Part shown: positions 1 through 10,259 of the stretch, in pieces | Numbering within the stretch: the stretch's first letter is position 1 | Layout: each line of letters starts with the position of its first letter | Source: Alentia gelatinosa | Lineage: Eukaryota; Annelida; Polychaeta; Phyllodocida; Polynoidae | NCBI GenBank assembly: GCA_950022655.1 | Contig: OX465580.1 | Coordinates: 95,746,797-95,810,796 of the forward strand | Direction: 5' to 3' | Length of the DNA stretch: 64,000 nucleotides | Notes under the pieces: generated by a model | What the model was told of the DNA's origin: nothing | Seen by the model: only the letters and a program-made list of their open reading frames with translations | Database searches by the model: none | Translations under genes and position numbers: made by a program

Positions 1-51
1 AGCGTAAAAAAACGTTGATGAACGTTGAGAAGCGTACTAAAACGTTGATTT

Positions 52-838
52 GCCCCAGTCACACTGGCGTAAATTTCGGCGTTTCTTCTACGTATTTGAA
101 AGAATGCAAGTTCCGCGTATTTGGTACGCAAATACAACGCTTTCATATTTTAGTACGCAATCCAGTCACACTGGCGTAAATTCTGGCGTATCTAGTACGT
201 ATTTTAGAAGTATTTGGTACGGATTGTGAATGTTTCTATTTTCATAGCTTGTACGTTCTTTTACGTTTCTCAACGTTTCTCAACGCTTATTTACGTATCT
301 GTACGCATTGTGGGGTTTTATCGCGTTCATTTACGCATTTAAAATGCGTAGAGATAAGTTTAAAAATTTTAAAACTCATTCTGATACTACGTTTTTTCTA
401 CGTTTCTTCTACGTTTCTGTACGCATTCCGACTTTCTTTTACGTATCTCCGCGTTTTCCGGCGCATCGCCGCACATTTGTAGATTTCAAAATGCGTAGAA
501 GAACGTAGAGGTGCGTACACGGGGAAACGCCATTTTTTACGCCAGTGTGACTGGGACATTAATGCCCCAGTCACACTGGCGTAAAAAACGCCGTAGAAGA
601 TACGTACCAAATATGCGGTGTCAGAATAGCTTTTAAAAATTTTAAACTTTTCTCTACGCATTTTTTTCCCGTAAAAGAACGCGCAAATAAGTCAAGATGC
701 GTAGAGAAGCGTACAGCAGCGTACAAGAAACGTGCTCGAATGTGAATCCGTTGGAAATGCGTACTAAATACGCGGAAATTGCGTCCTTTAAATACGCAGA
801 AGAAACACCGTTTTTTTACGCCAGTGTGACTGGGGCAT
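52..838. repeat. Two adjacent short TIR elements (CCCCAGTCACACTGGCG termini)
   Basis: The box CCCAGTCACACTGGCGTAAA, or its reverse complement, occurs at about 52-73, 161-180, 537-559, 563-585 and 811-838, and a degraded copy lies at 1113-1134. The boxes at 563 and 811-838 face each other and delimit a 275-bp element with near-perfect inverted ends. The 52 and 537-559 boxes delimit a second, about 500 bp long. Between the boxes the DNA is built almost entirely from short motifs around TACG and GCGTA. No transposase is encoded, so these look like non-autonomous DNA elements. Short open frames here are by-products of the repeat. Confidence 0.75.
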
Positions 839-1479
839 ATAAGCAAAGCAGACAGATACGTTCCAAATCCGTAGCTAATATGTGGTCCCTTAAATGATTC
901 AAGTGAGATTTGATGACCAGTATAAGATTCTTTATAGAGAGGTCTAACAGTTACAGGTACATGTGCACATAGCAGAAGCAAGATGGTGGAATGGATGCTA
1001 CCACATGATTGAGTTCATGACCTACTCTTGGTGAGTCACTCAGCAATACTGCCGTTCACGAATGTACTACAGTCCCCACCAATTCAAATATGTAAAAGAA
1101 ACGCCAAAATATATGCCAGTGTGACTGGGGCATTATTAAACAGATTGCGGGTCGTCTGAATGATGTTTACCTAAATCGGCAATTCGTAACTTCAGAATGT
1201 CAGAAAGAGGGGTCTATATATAAAGTCTCCTGACTACTCCCATTCCAAAATCTGTAAATATATCAAATTTAAAGAAAGCACCAGGAAAATTGTATTACGT
1301 ATACGATTGTCAGGGTTGTCGCTTTACCACAAGCCTACCATATTTTCCCAATTTCCTGCACTCATTTATTTTGTCTTTTTCAAGACTAAATGAATAGATT
1401 GAATTGGGATACTCACTAATATCAGCTAACCGCTGAAGATTGTCCGAATGAAAATAAATAATCAAAAAAATATACTCAC

Positions 1480-1585
1480 ATATCTTAGTGATAAACCGTT
1501 TCTGATCCTGTTCATCACGTCCCCCACTCGTGAGCACCTCTTCAGACAAATTGTCAACGGCCCTGAACAACTTTGCACGAAGCTC
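1480..1585 (-). CDS. Probable exon 4 of the CARD-ankyrin gene
   Basis: On the minus strand an acceptor (TTGTGATTGCAG) precedes an open stretch starting ELRAKLFRAVDNL, and a strong donor (GTGAGT) follows at 1479. The exon is 106 nt, enters in phase 0 and leaves in phase 1. Phase 0 is what the donor of the preceding ankyrin exon at 2841 requires. The peptide is charged and predicted helical by eye, and I do not recognise its domain. If real, the gene continues left of base 1 or into the next few hundred bases. The link to the ankyrin gene rests only on strand, phase and splice signals. Confidence 0.45.
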
Positions 1586-2840
1586 CTGCAATCACAAGTA
1601 CCCAGAATGTATATTTGCTTGGAACATAGTGTTGCAATACAGGAAATCCAATGCTAATGATAACGTTGAAATATTTAGCAGAATCAAGGGAATATGATTC
1701 GTGCTTGATTCTAACGTCGATGGAGTCATCGTCAGAACACTGATAAAGTCAACAATTATAATGGTTCTCATAGTAGTGGAGCAGATAACAGAAAGATAGT
1801 GCAAGTAGTGATACAATCCCACATCTTGTACAGTGATTCTCTTTGGTATACTTTTAGTTCTACATGTATCTAGAAAGTGACTTGAGAATCCAAGATTGCA
1901 GCTATTTCCCAAGGTGGCTGCCAATGTGACCCACACGAAATCTAGATCGTCACCGAGAAGCAGCCACTTGGTTTATTTGAGTGATCTTTGCGTTTATTCG
2001 CATGTTTTCAGTGATGCTGAACTCACTTTTCCACGTTTCCACTCATTCAGAGAAGGAGCCTTTGATTTGTATTGTGAAACACACGCAGTTTTAATCCCCT
2101 ATTTTTTTTGCAAACAACAATGTAAATTATGCTCAATGGTTCTCTATTCACTTCTGGTCAAGACTCTTATTATTGTAATAATAAGTAATGTTCAAAAACT
2201 AGTCACAAAGTTTAACCAGTTGAAATTGCATCCAAAATATTTGTTATGTGATATATGTCATAAACATTGACATGCCACTCGCAGGTTGTCGTCTATGATG
2301 CTTTGAGTGTTAGTTTTGTGTCAGTTGTTATGACAGAAGGTAATTTTATTCCCTGCAGATAATGAATGTTTCTATTCAAGTAACATTTGGAGGATTTATT
2401 TCTGTTCTGAGTACTGATAAAATCACCTTTGTTTGGAAATATCACCCTTATATTTGAATACAATTTTGACAGTCACAATTCTTATATCATCATTTTGCTG
2501 ATGAAAAACTGAGATAAAAATAACAAAACATAGATTTAGATTTGGCCAAGGCTCTTGATACACTGGAAGATTGACCCAGGCTCTCTAAAAACATATTAAA
2601 TTGACTCAAAGATCGCTCAAAATGGCCAAGTAGTTGCTTTTTGGTGAGGATATTCATTGTTTGCAGGTCATTTTGGCATCTTGAATTTTCAAGTGGCTCT
2701 TCGGATAGGATTATTTTGTATACCAAAGAGAATCCCTGAACAGAATTTGGTGCTTTTATCACCATTTGCAATATTTCCCTAAAAAGTGCTTTTATTTGCC
2801 TGAGTATAGAACACAGGCATGAGCACCATTCTAGCATTAC
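1586..2840 (-). other. Intron 3 of the CARD-ankyrin gene, or a longer exon 3 (to 2490)
   Basis: The ankyrin reading frame stays open for 116 more codons past the donor at 2841-2840, down to a stop at 2490. That stretch contains a plausible helical segment (ILTKKQLLGHFERSLSQF). Either the donor is used and this is intron, or a retained or longer exon ends the protein at 2490. The rest of the interval, 1586-2489, shows no convincing coding signal. Confidence 0.4.
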
Positions 2841-2984
2841 CTCCCGGTTCTTCCGCTGGGGTGCACCCGTGAGCCGTTTTACTACTTCTGAATGTCCATT
2901 GACAACAGCGAGGTCTAATGCTGTTCTCCGTTTGCTGTCGACCGATGAAACATTGACACCCTTCTCCAGCAGAGCATCAATCAC
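2841..2984 (-). CDS. CARD-ankyrin gene, exon 3 (last visible ankyrin repeat)
   Basis: The acceptor TTGTGCAG ends at 2985 and the exon opens in phase 0 with VIDALLEKGVNVSS, then TALDLAVVNGHSEVVKRL. This is the second half of one ankyrin repeat and the first part of the next. Joined to exon 2 (ending GSLK) it restores a continuous repeat, which confirms the splice. The donor is GAG|GTAATG at 2841/2840, making a 144-nt, 48-codon exon. Ankyrin repeats are protein-binding surfaces. The alternative is read-through to a stop at 2490. Confidence 0.8.
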
Positions 2985-3236
2985 CTGCACAATATTATTC
3001 ATGGCATGATGCGATCACTTGTTTAAAACTTACTTTCAAATGGAGCTCAGTCTTAAATGTATTAGATCATCATTACTAATAAACTATTAGGTAACAAGAT
3101 TTGATGTACATGCCTATATTGTCATATGTAGGTTGAAAAAAATGCTTTTGAGAGACATTTGTAGCAGAATCCAATCACATTACAAAGTAAAATGAAAGTC
3201 TTATTTCATAGCAACATAGATGCCAAAAGTTATTAC

Positions 3237-4738
3237 CTTCAGGGATCCCCTCATTGCAGCAAGGTGCAGTGGTGTCAGTCCAAACTTATCTGGTGGATCG
3301 ACGTCGCCCATCACACTGATAAGCTTCAGTGCCACCTCCTCATGATTCTTTAGGATGGCCACATGTAACGGCTGCATATCAGAAGTAGCAGTGGACTTGA
3401 TATGTAGCGAATCATAAGACATTTCCACCTTCTTGACAACATCAACATCCGGTTCAACACCCCAGCCTGACTCAATAATTTTTCCATAGTCAGTAACATT
3501 TACATTACCTTCCCGTATCTTACGCTGAAAGATTTCAAGTAATCCCCTATCCACTTCCACGTAGTGCCAAGCAGGCCTTCTCTTGTCCTTTCCTTTTACC
3601 AAATAACAACGCTCTTTGCCCAGATAGAGGTCTTTTCCGCTTAGCATGCTATGTAAATAGTTTTGCTGCCTGGAGTAATTCAATATTACATTTACCACTG
3701 CCAGACTGTTTCCATTGCAACATGAGTGAAGAATAGAATAGTTTCTCCTATCTTTAAGTGTGATATCAAGCCCTTTATCAAGAAGCAGCTGAAGGACATC
3801 AGCATGTCCCTTCTCGGCGGCAAAGTGTGCTGCAGATTTACTACGCTTGTCCTTGAAGTTAATATCGTAGGAGCAGGGATGCTCTCCGAGAATCTGCTTG
3901 AGGAAAGGCAACCGGTTAGATTGAGAAGCTATTGCGATGACCGAAGAAGTAGGATGAGCTCCGAGCTTGGTCAGTTCCCGAAATGTTTTGATATCTCCAC
4001 TTTCTGCGGCCAGTTCACTAAGAGTCATCTTCCCAACAACACTTTGCTGGAGATTGAAGGGTTTATAGGCCATCAGTGGCTGGAGGAGATTATAATGCCC
4101 GAGCTCTACGCACAATATCACAGCATCCTCCACTGATGAGCGACGGTAGTGCTGTTCCTCTTCTATCAGGATGACCTCCTTAAGCATTGCTAGGTTACCC
4201 GACTGACAGGCATAATCCAACAATGTACATGTACCTGACTGGGATTTCATGACAATCATGTTGAGATTGTTTTCTTTCAGTTCTCGGAACTTTGTCATAT
4301 TGCCCTCTCTTACGTAGCGTTCTATTTCTGTCATTGACGATTCTGTCTGGTTCGTCCTTTTAAGGATTTCTTGCACTTTCACATTTTTTTGTTCTATGGC
4401 CTGTTCTAAGGGTATCATATTTGAATACAGGTGGGATTCTCTCCCAGCAGGCAGATAATAGAGCTGTCCCCAAACACCAGAATACTCGATGTACTTCAGG
4501 TACTCTTCCTTACCTAGGTTGATAAGTTCGTGCATGAGACTCATCCCATTTCGAAAGGTTATCGATGCCATATCAATACCGCTCTTGATGATTGACTTAA
4601 GTCTTGCGAAGAACTTGTATCCTCCATAGTGTGTGTCCGTCATAACCACCTGAAGTTCCGAAGTTGCCTGCTGGTGATTTCTATCGACACTTTCAGATAC
4701 TTTCTGTTGCGTTGCTTTGCCATGGTCCACCTCAGGTC
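3237..4738 (-). CDS. CARD-ankyrin gene, exon 2 (main ankyrin exon)
   Basis: This is a 1,502-nt exon, residues about 111-611 of the spliced protein. The acceptor is TTCGCAG at 4739 and the donor AAG|GTAATA at 3237/3236. The phases (1 in, 0 out) match both neighbours. Degenerate ankyrin repeats lie at about 285-400 (LLDYACQSGNLAMLKEVI). Clear ones are at about 411-475 (AAHFAAEKGHADVLQLLLDKG) and from about 567 (PLHVAILKNHEEVALKLI, then TPLHLAAMRGS). Between the clear clusters, at about 490-540, is a non-ankyrin block containing RPAWHYVEVDRG and YGKIIESGWG. The exon is fully open with no frameshift. With the N-terminal CARD this suggests an intracellular adaptor in innate-immune or death signalling; that role is inferred from architecture only. 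The downstream partner is unknown. Confidence 0.88.
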
Positions 4739-5746
4739 CTGCGAATGTAAGTTTGACCATAGTAATTTGAAACTGTATAGCCAAAGAATATCGATCCTAG
4801 GAGCATTAGGAATTCAAGATGTGTACATAATTACATATCAAACGTATTGGATACAAAACAAAATGCCTTTTAAGTCCACTTACTTCAATAGAACTTAAAG
4901 ACCTCCCAGTGCAAAATGTCAAAAATCATAGATGACCCAGAACCTTTTTTATCTTACACAAACGTCTAGACTAGGAACATCAGTGTGCATCGTAATCGGC
5001 ATTTAGGCACATCGCAAGGCCTATTGTAGACGATTTGGAGCTATATGAATGCCAGGCCTAATGCTCACGCCCTAGGGCCAGAGTGAATGACTACTAGCAT
5101 GGGGGATTTAGAAGCTGTGAACCGACAACTTTGTAAGTAAATGAAAATGGTATTTTTTATTATGAGGTAAATAATGATAAGACAACGTCCTACTTTTAAT
5201 GAAACTGTCCGTTCTTAGACTTTCATCCTGTTCCTATAGCCCTTTTCCTACAGCAGGATGAAAGACATCTAACAAACGGTAAGGACATTGTCTCATATTA
5301 CTGAATAAGTAATACAGAAGGCTCTTTATGTCTAAGATCAAACTCTGACGCTTGTTATTGTTCCACAGAAAACTCTCATAGATTGCCTTAATGAAAGAAA
5401 CTGAAACGACACTGCTGAAACACATACAGAGAAAGTGCACTTTGAAAAGAAATATAATGATATAAAGAGAGAGAGGATTATAAGTATGTGGTTCCTATTC
5501 TCTTAAACTACTGTACATAGAAATTGAAAATTGAAATTAGGAGATTTTTCTCGAAAAGCGATCAGTGACCTCGTAATCAATCACTGTTGGCATAGGTCTA
5601 AGAAATGGAATAGTACTAGGTGGCTATTTCCACCCTAATATATTAGCGCTTCTAATGCATACTTGGAGGACAAGGAGGCATTATTACTTTCTAAGTAGAC
5701 CATGTCGTGATGCAGTTAACTTGATTCAAGTAAATAGATCCCTTAC

Positions 5747-6077
5747 CATCAATATGAAGGATCGTATATGCATCAGGACAATGTAATCGTAAGTTATCCA
5801 CGAATATTTTCAGTTTGGTTTCCTCCTTAGCAGCGACAATGTCAACCAAACACGAGGCTTTCTGGCGGCGCTTCTGCTTCTTCTTTACCTTATCTTCCTC
5901 AGCCGCAGTTATGACAGTGGCTAACAGCAATATATGCAGTAGACTTGGTGTCATCTTTTCCTCCAGCATGTTAATGACAGCTCCACGATGCTGTCTGATC
6001 AGCTCACGTATAGATGGAGGATCATTCTGAGAGAAGGAGCTGCTAGTGTCCCTGTACGACCAACCTTGTGCTGCCAT
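5747..6077 (-). CDS. CARD-ankyrin gene, exon 1 (start codon and CARD domain)
   Basis: The ATG is at 6077 and the donor GATG|GTAAGG at 5747/5746 (phase 1). Residues about 23-108 read like a caspase recruitment domain: LIRQHRGAVINMLEE, then TPSLLHILLLATVITAAEED, a basic linker, CLVDIVAAKEE, FVDNLRLHCPDAYTILHIDG. The hydrophobic and charged pattern follows the six-helix CARD fold, and the tail resembles the LLHDG end seen in Apaf-1-type CARDs. CARDs bind other CARDs in caspase- or NF-kB-activating assemblies. The next exon joins through GGA (Gly 111). The intron at 4739-5746 holds nothing recognisable. A different death-fold family (DD or DED) is possible but fits less well. Confidence 0.82.
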
Positions 6078-6125
6078 GACTACAATTGGACAGAGAGCTC
6101 TGTGAATGTCAGCAGTCTGTTTGGA

Positions 6126-6137
6126 GAATAAATATAC
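6126..6137 (-). promoter_or_regulatory. TATA-like sequence upstream of the CARD-ankyrin start
   Basis: The minus strand reads TATATTTATT about 50-60 nt upstream of the ATG at 6077, between the gene and the hairpin element that begins at 6144. It would give a short 5' leader. AT-rich matches of this kind are common by chance. Confidence 0.2.
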
Positions 6138-6143
6138 TATAGG

Positions 6144-6466
6144 TTTATCTCACCCCTGGTACAAGCTTCGCCATAGAAATAACATTAGAAAAAATACTCA
6201 ACGATCACCCCCGTAAAGTGACGATACTACGCCACGGAGATGACGTCATATGGATTTGCTAGGTATATTCGAGCTGTTCTGATGTTCTGATACTATCTAA
6301 CATCATAGAAATGGGTGAGATAAATCCAGAACCGCACTCGAATCGTAAAATAGTCAATATTCCACTCGTTTGGATGTGCCATAATCATCACTCGGCTTCG
6401 CCTCGATGACGATGCAGGCACATCCAAACTCGTGGAGTATTGTCTATTTATACGATTCTCGATGCA
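6144..6466. mobile_element. TIR body plus long hairpin element, copy A
   Basis: TTTATCTCACCCC at 6144 and GGGTGAGATAAA at 6313-6324 form inverted ends around a body of about 155 bp. Directly after comes a hairpin at about 6339-6462. Its arms of about 41 bp (GAATCGTAAAATAGTC against the distal copy ending TACGATTC) pair almost perfectly around a loop containing CACTCGGCTTCGCCTCGATGA-type sequence. The layout matches the copies at 44.4 and 52.7 kb. No coding capacity is seen. Confidence 0.6.
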
Positions 6467-7189
6467 GTTCTATATAATTACTGCATGCAAAAATAGAGGA
6501 TAAGCACCAGTGATAATTCTTACTCCACAAGGTATTAGGCAACAGATACTCTAACGTTACGTAACCATCCACCAACCATACAAAGCTCTATAATTTTGCA
6601 TCTTGGATCTAATAGTCAGTATTGTTTTTATTGCCATTATTATCATTATTATCATATTAGCGTATTCTTGGAACTACAACTAAGTGAAATCATGCTTCAA
6701 GATCCGCCTAGAATGTTTTATTATGAATTTATTGAATAAATGTCAGAGGTTTGTACCAAAATCTGATCGAAGTGTGCCTTGAAAAATGTAAAGCTTAATA
6801 TAATATCATCAACAAGTTAGATGGTGCGAATATAACATAATGGGGCTCGTAAGCATTTAGGGAACACAGACAATGCACGGATGCACACATCTTTTCTACA
6901 CCACCAAAAAAAAAAGGTGACAAAAGAGAAAAAGGCATTGTTGCGTATAGTTTCATTGCATCTACTAGGGAATCATCCAGATAATAAAAGAGCACATGGG
7001 TTGCTTAGCCGCCCATTACCATCTCTACTTTGCTGCGTTGTTTATTATGCAGAAAAAATTCCTTTGTTAAATGCGTTTCGCTATTGTATCTTCAGATCAG
7101 TAGTATAGTCCTGGCGTTACTGGTAAATAGCCAGAAATGCTGAAATGACGGTCTCTCTTTTTCTTTATGCCATTGCACACTCTATGATT
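6467..7189. other. Non-coding, no feature recognised
   Basis: AT-rich sequence with only chance open frames. I see no gene, repeat structure or splice-supported exon here. Confidence 0.5.
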
Positions 7190-7940
7190 CTGAAACATGG
7201 CTGTACCTTTATCTGAAAAAAATGAACATCTTTGTCTCAGACAATTTACCAGGGCAGACTCGGACAGTGTGGTAATTCCTACTGAAAGTACATGGCGATG
7301 TTCCGACATCTCTTGAGACACGTTTACCAAGATGTTGATAACCTTTTGTCCTAAACAATGGACTTTGGATACCCTCCGTTGTCCAATATCGGCCCACAAC
7401 TCTGGGTATTCCCTAATTGCTATGGTACACACAGATTAGGGTTTTGTCTTTGACAAATACCATATAGTGGCAGTATTACCAATGGTATGTGGGTATTTTC
7501 GACATGAGGTAAAAAAACACTTTCTTTCAAATGTCATAATGATGTATGTCATGTTTAGCACTGGCCAAAAAAGAAATAGGCTGAAACTAAGACATATCAT
7601 CACCCACAAACCCACCCCCACCCACAATCACACCCCACCCCAGACACACCCTCAACCTCAGTCTCACCCTCAACTTCAATAAGTCAATCCAATTAATTTT
7701 AAAGGCATGAGTAGGTAGAAGGTCTTTGAGAGAGGGGTACTTGTCTTAAACAAAATCCCCATTCAGTCGCCTTGTGTGCACAAAACCTGTCTCAGAGAAA
7801 TTATCAACTCCAATCCAGTCTCCTGCTGTGAGACTGCGAGCAGGAGGCCCCATGTTGGTGGTTCCTTCGTCTGTGATAAGCTTAGGACAAGATAAGTACA
7901 AAATGTGGCCCGTGTCTTGAGGAACCTAATCGTACAGTGG
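7190..7940 (-). repeat. Diverged copy of the GTCGCCGACAA / CACTGTACGAT element family
   Basis: The reverse complement of 7310-7420 aligns by eye with 28563-28700: GGGCCGATAT, GTTATCAACATCTTGG against ATCAACATGTTGATAA, then CGGAACATCG and CATGTACTTT. The right end carries AATCGTACAGTGGGCAAT, the mirrored terminal motif of the 28-kb copy. A pyrimidine-poor CACCC/CTCAAC low-complexity tract lies inside at about 7595-7680. This is an old non-autonomous element. Confidence 0.45.
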
Positions 7941-8999
7941 GCAATCTTCATTAGGCATCTTCATAGACATCACCTCTTACCTTGGTGGTGTCTAGTTTCC
8001 AGCTTTAGCCCCGTTAATGTTGAATACCTAGAGTGTACTTCCACCGAATACAAAGGGTGCCACCTTTGTGGATTTACATATAAAGGAAGTTTATTAGTCG
8101 TTGGCCTGTTGGTAGTATTTTCGTGTTCATACTATTTGTTAGCCGAACAATCAGCCCCAGCAACCAGATACCTCCAGTCCTGTTTTTGTGAACTGAGATG
8201 GCGTATGTAAATTGTCTTGTTAGGTCAGCACCCATACATCCGTTGTGTCGCCTGGCCGAGGATATCCAACCTCTTGGTACTTCCCCAACTATTTTAGGCG
8301 GGGAATGGTGGTTGCCCAGTGAAGATTTAGGTACCTCGCATTGTATGACTTGTGTCTTGGTGGTGCTGCCATCCTTTGTGACTGTTGGATCCGTCTTGGA
8401 CCTGCCATCTAGTGTGAAGTATGTATTGGGATATGTGGATGTGTCCTTCCAGGTCTCCTTGGTGCAGAGCTTGGACACTCTCTCACACTTTTAAGGCAGG
8501 CGTATACCTAATCACATATAGGTCACTTGTGGTTGAAAGAGTAATGGCTGTAATAATTGCCTGCTGATCCTATCTTCGTCGCGATTGTAATGTGTGGAAT
8601 ATGGGAACTAAGACTTTATGATGGTGGATTGATATGGCAGCATTTATTCATGTCTTCATTGTATCAAGGCTATGGACACAGAGGGAGAAATGTATGTCAA
8701 ATGGCACTGTTCCACATAGAGGTCATACATGAGTAGTTATTAGAGTGACCCACAGATGGCAGCAGCTTACAGTAGATGTATCATGTTAGCAGTAAACCAT
8801 GTATAGGGACTAAACATTCGACATTAGAGGCAATGGTATACAAGGATACTACAGGTAGTACATAAGGTGTAGGTCTCCTATCCCTGTGTGAGTATGGGGG
8901 AGCCTATCCTTATCGGAGGAATTTTTGACGAGGCATAAGGGGCTCTCTCATTCATATCCCCTTAGGCCCCACGCTGCCTTACTCTCTAGATTGTAGTGT
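7941..8999. other. Non-coding region downstream of the Penelope-like element
   Basis: Overlapping open frames of about 100-134 codons exist on both strands around 8074-8494. Neither shows a recognisable domain and they shadow each other. The segment 8500-9000 may contain the 3' untranslated part of the minus-strand Penelope-like element. Confidence 0.35.
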
Positions 9000-9430
9000 A
9001 TAAAATTCATTATACTGAATTCCATGTTATATGTGCTCTGGTGTACTTCTTCGTTGAAGTGTTTGATTATGTCATTGAATTTTGTTGACCACTGATCTCA
9101 TGTGCTCCCTCATGCGTTCCTTTATCTTCCTTTTCATTTGTCCCACATAGTGGCACTTGCACTTTTTACATGTGATACAGTATATTACGTTCGTGCTGTT
9201 GCATGTGACATCGTGTTTCGTTACGGGTATCCTCCGAGTCAATATGCTCCTGATTTTGCCTGAAGTATCCAGGATTTTGCACTATTTGCAGTCTTTTGCC
9301 TTGCATTCATTGCCATTGTTGCACTTTGTTGGTGATATACCTTTGTGTTTTTCAAGGTTAAAGTTTGCTCTGGTTCGGACTAGGTAGTCCTTCACGTTAT
9401 CTGGTCCTTTGTAGCCTTTCACCAGTTTTC
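9000..9430 (-). pseudogene. Penelope-like element, GIY-YIG endonuclease end
   Basis: The minus strand translates to KLVKGYKGPDNVKDYLVRTR, a Cys-rich stretch (CNNGNECKAKDC), then RIPVTKHDVTCNSTNVIYCI, TCKKCKCHYVGQ and KRKIKERMREHM. This is the spacer, Cys knuckle and GIY-YIG nuclease core typical of the C-terminus of Penelope-like reverse transcriptases, which use the nuclease to nick target DNA. One in-frame TAG interrupts it near 9285, inside DCK-CKIL. The matching RT part lies upstream on the same strand (10260-10943), so this is one broken element. Confidence 0.8.
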
Positions 9431-9694
9431 TTTCATATATTGTCTTTGTGGTTGTCGATTTTACCAGTACGTGCAGATTCTTTTGGGATTACCATTTCTC
9501 GAGATGGAACATGGTGATGAGGAACATTTTGTTTATATCCTCTTCCAAGTCCAATTCTTTCACTGCACGAAACTAACCATTTTATACATGCATACGTCCA
9601 GCGTACATAGGTATGCTTTCGTGTATACAAGGTCGTCCTATTTCCCATGTGTATACGCCTCATTTGTAGGTGTATATAACCGTCCATGTTGCAG

Positions 9695-9696
<2 letters not shown>

Positions 9697-9756
<60 letters not shown>
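9697..9756. repeat. (TA)n microsatellite
   Basis: About 60 bp of pure TA dinucleotide. It lies within AT- and TACG-rich DNA (about 9480-10260) that separates the two halves of the Penelope-like element. Confidence 0.95.
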
Positions 9757-9759
<3 letters not shown>

Positions 9760-10259
9760 ATATATACGCCTGGTTCTGTTGTATTTACGCCACTATCGAA
9801 TTGTTCCGATCTCTGCCACTTGGGGACACCACTGTATTATATCTCATTTACCATTAACCATCCAAGTCTGTATTATATGAAAAATGCAATCTTATATTAC
9901 CAATTTATTTTATAAAACCTGATAGAGTATAAATTGATAAATTACTTCAGTGTTGGTGCTGGCGCACAGGGCTGTGAGGGCGGCTGTGAGGGTGTCTGTG
10001 AGGGAACTTCCTGGGGGACTTCCCACTGATACCACCTATACCTCTTACAACACAGCGGGGGTGAACCTTTTTTTCTATTGGTACACATATACGCCAGGCT
10101 TATATACATATATCGCGCAGAGGATATTTCCACTGGTGTGAAATACAGCCAAGACGCATCCAATTCAAAAGGAAACAGTCTTGTATGCGCATCATACGCT
10201 GCCGTGAAATATGGACGTATACATATGAAAACATTCAATACATGCACTTCCGCGATGAC

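Noticed and set aside
6795..7627. Several 60-110-codon frames
   Set aside because: AT-rich chance frames or translations of an old repeat; no conserved motif or splice support.
8074..8494. 134- and 98-codon frames on opposite strands
   Set aside because: No recognisable domain in either, and each shadows the other; could not choose or support one.
9471..9915. Open frames of up to 128 codons with long Tyr-Ile runs
   Set aside because: They are translations of the (TA)n microsatellite at 9697-9756; nothing else supports a gene.
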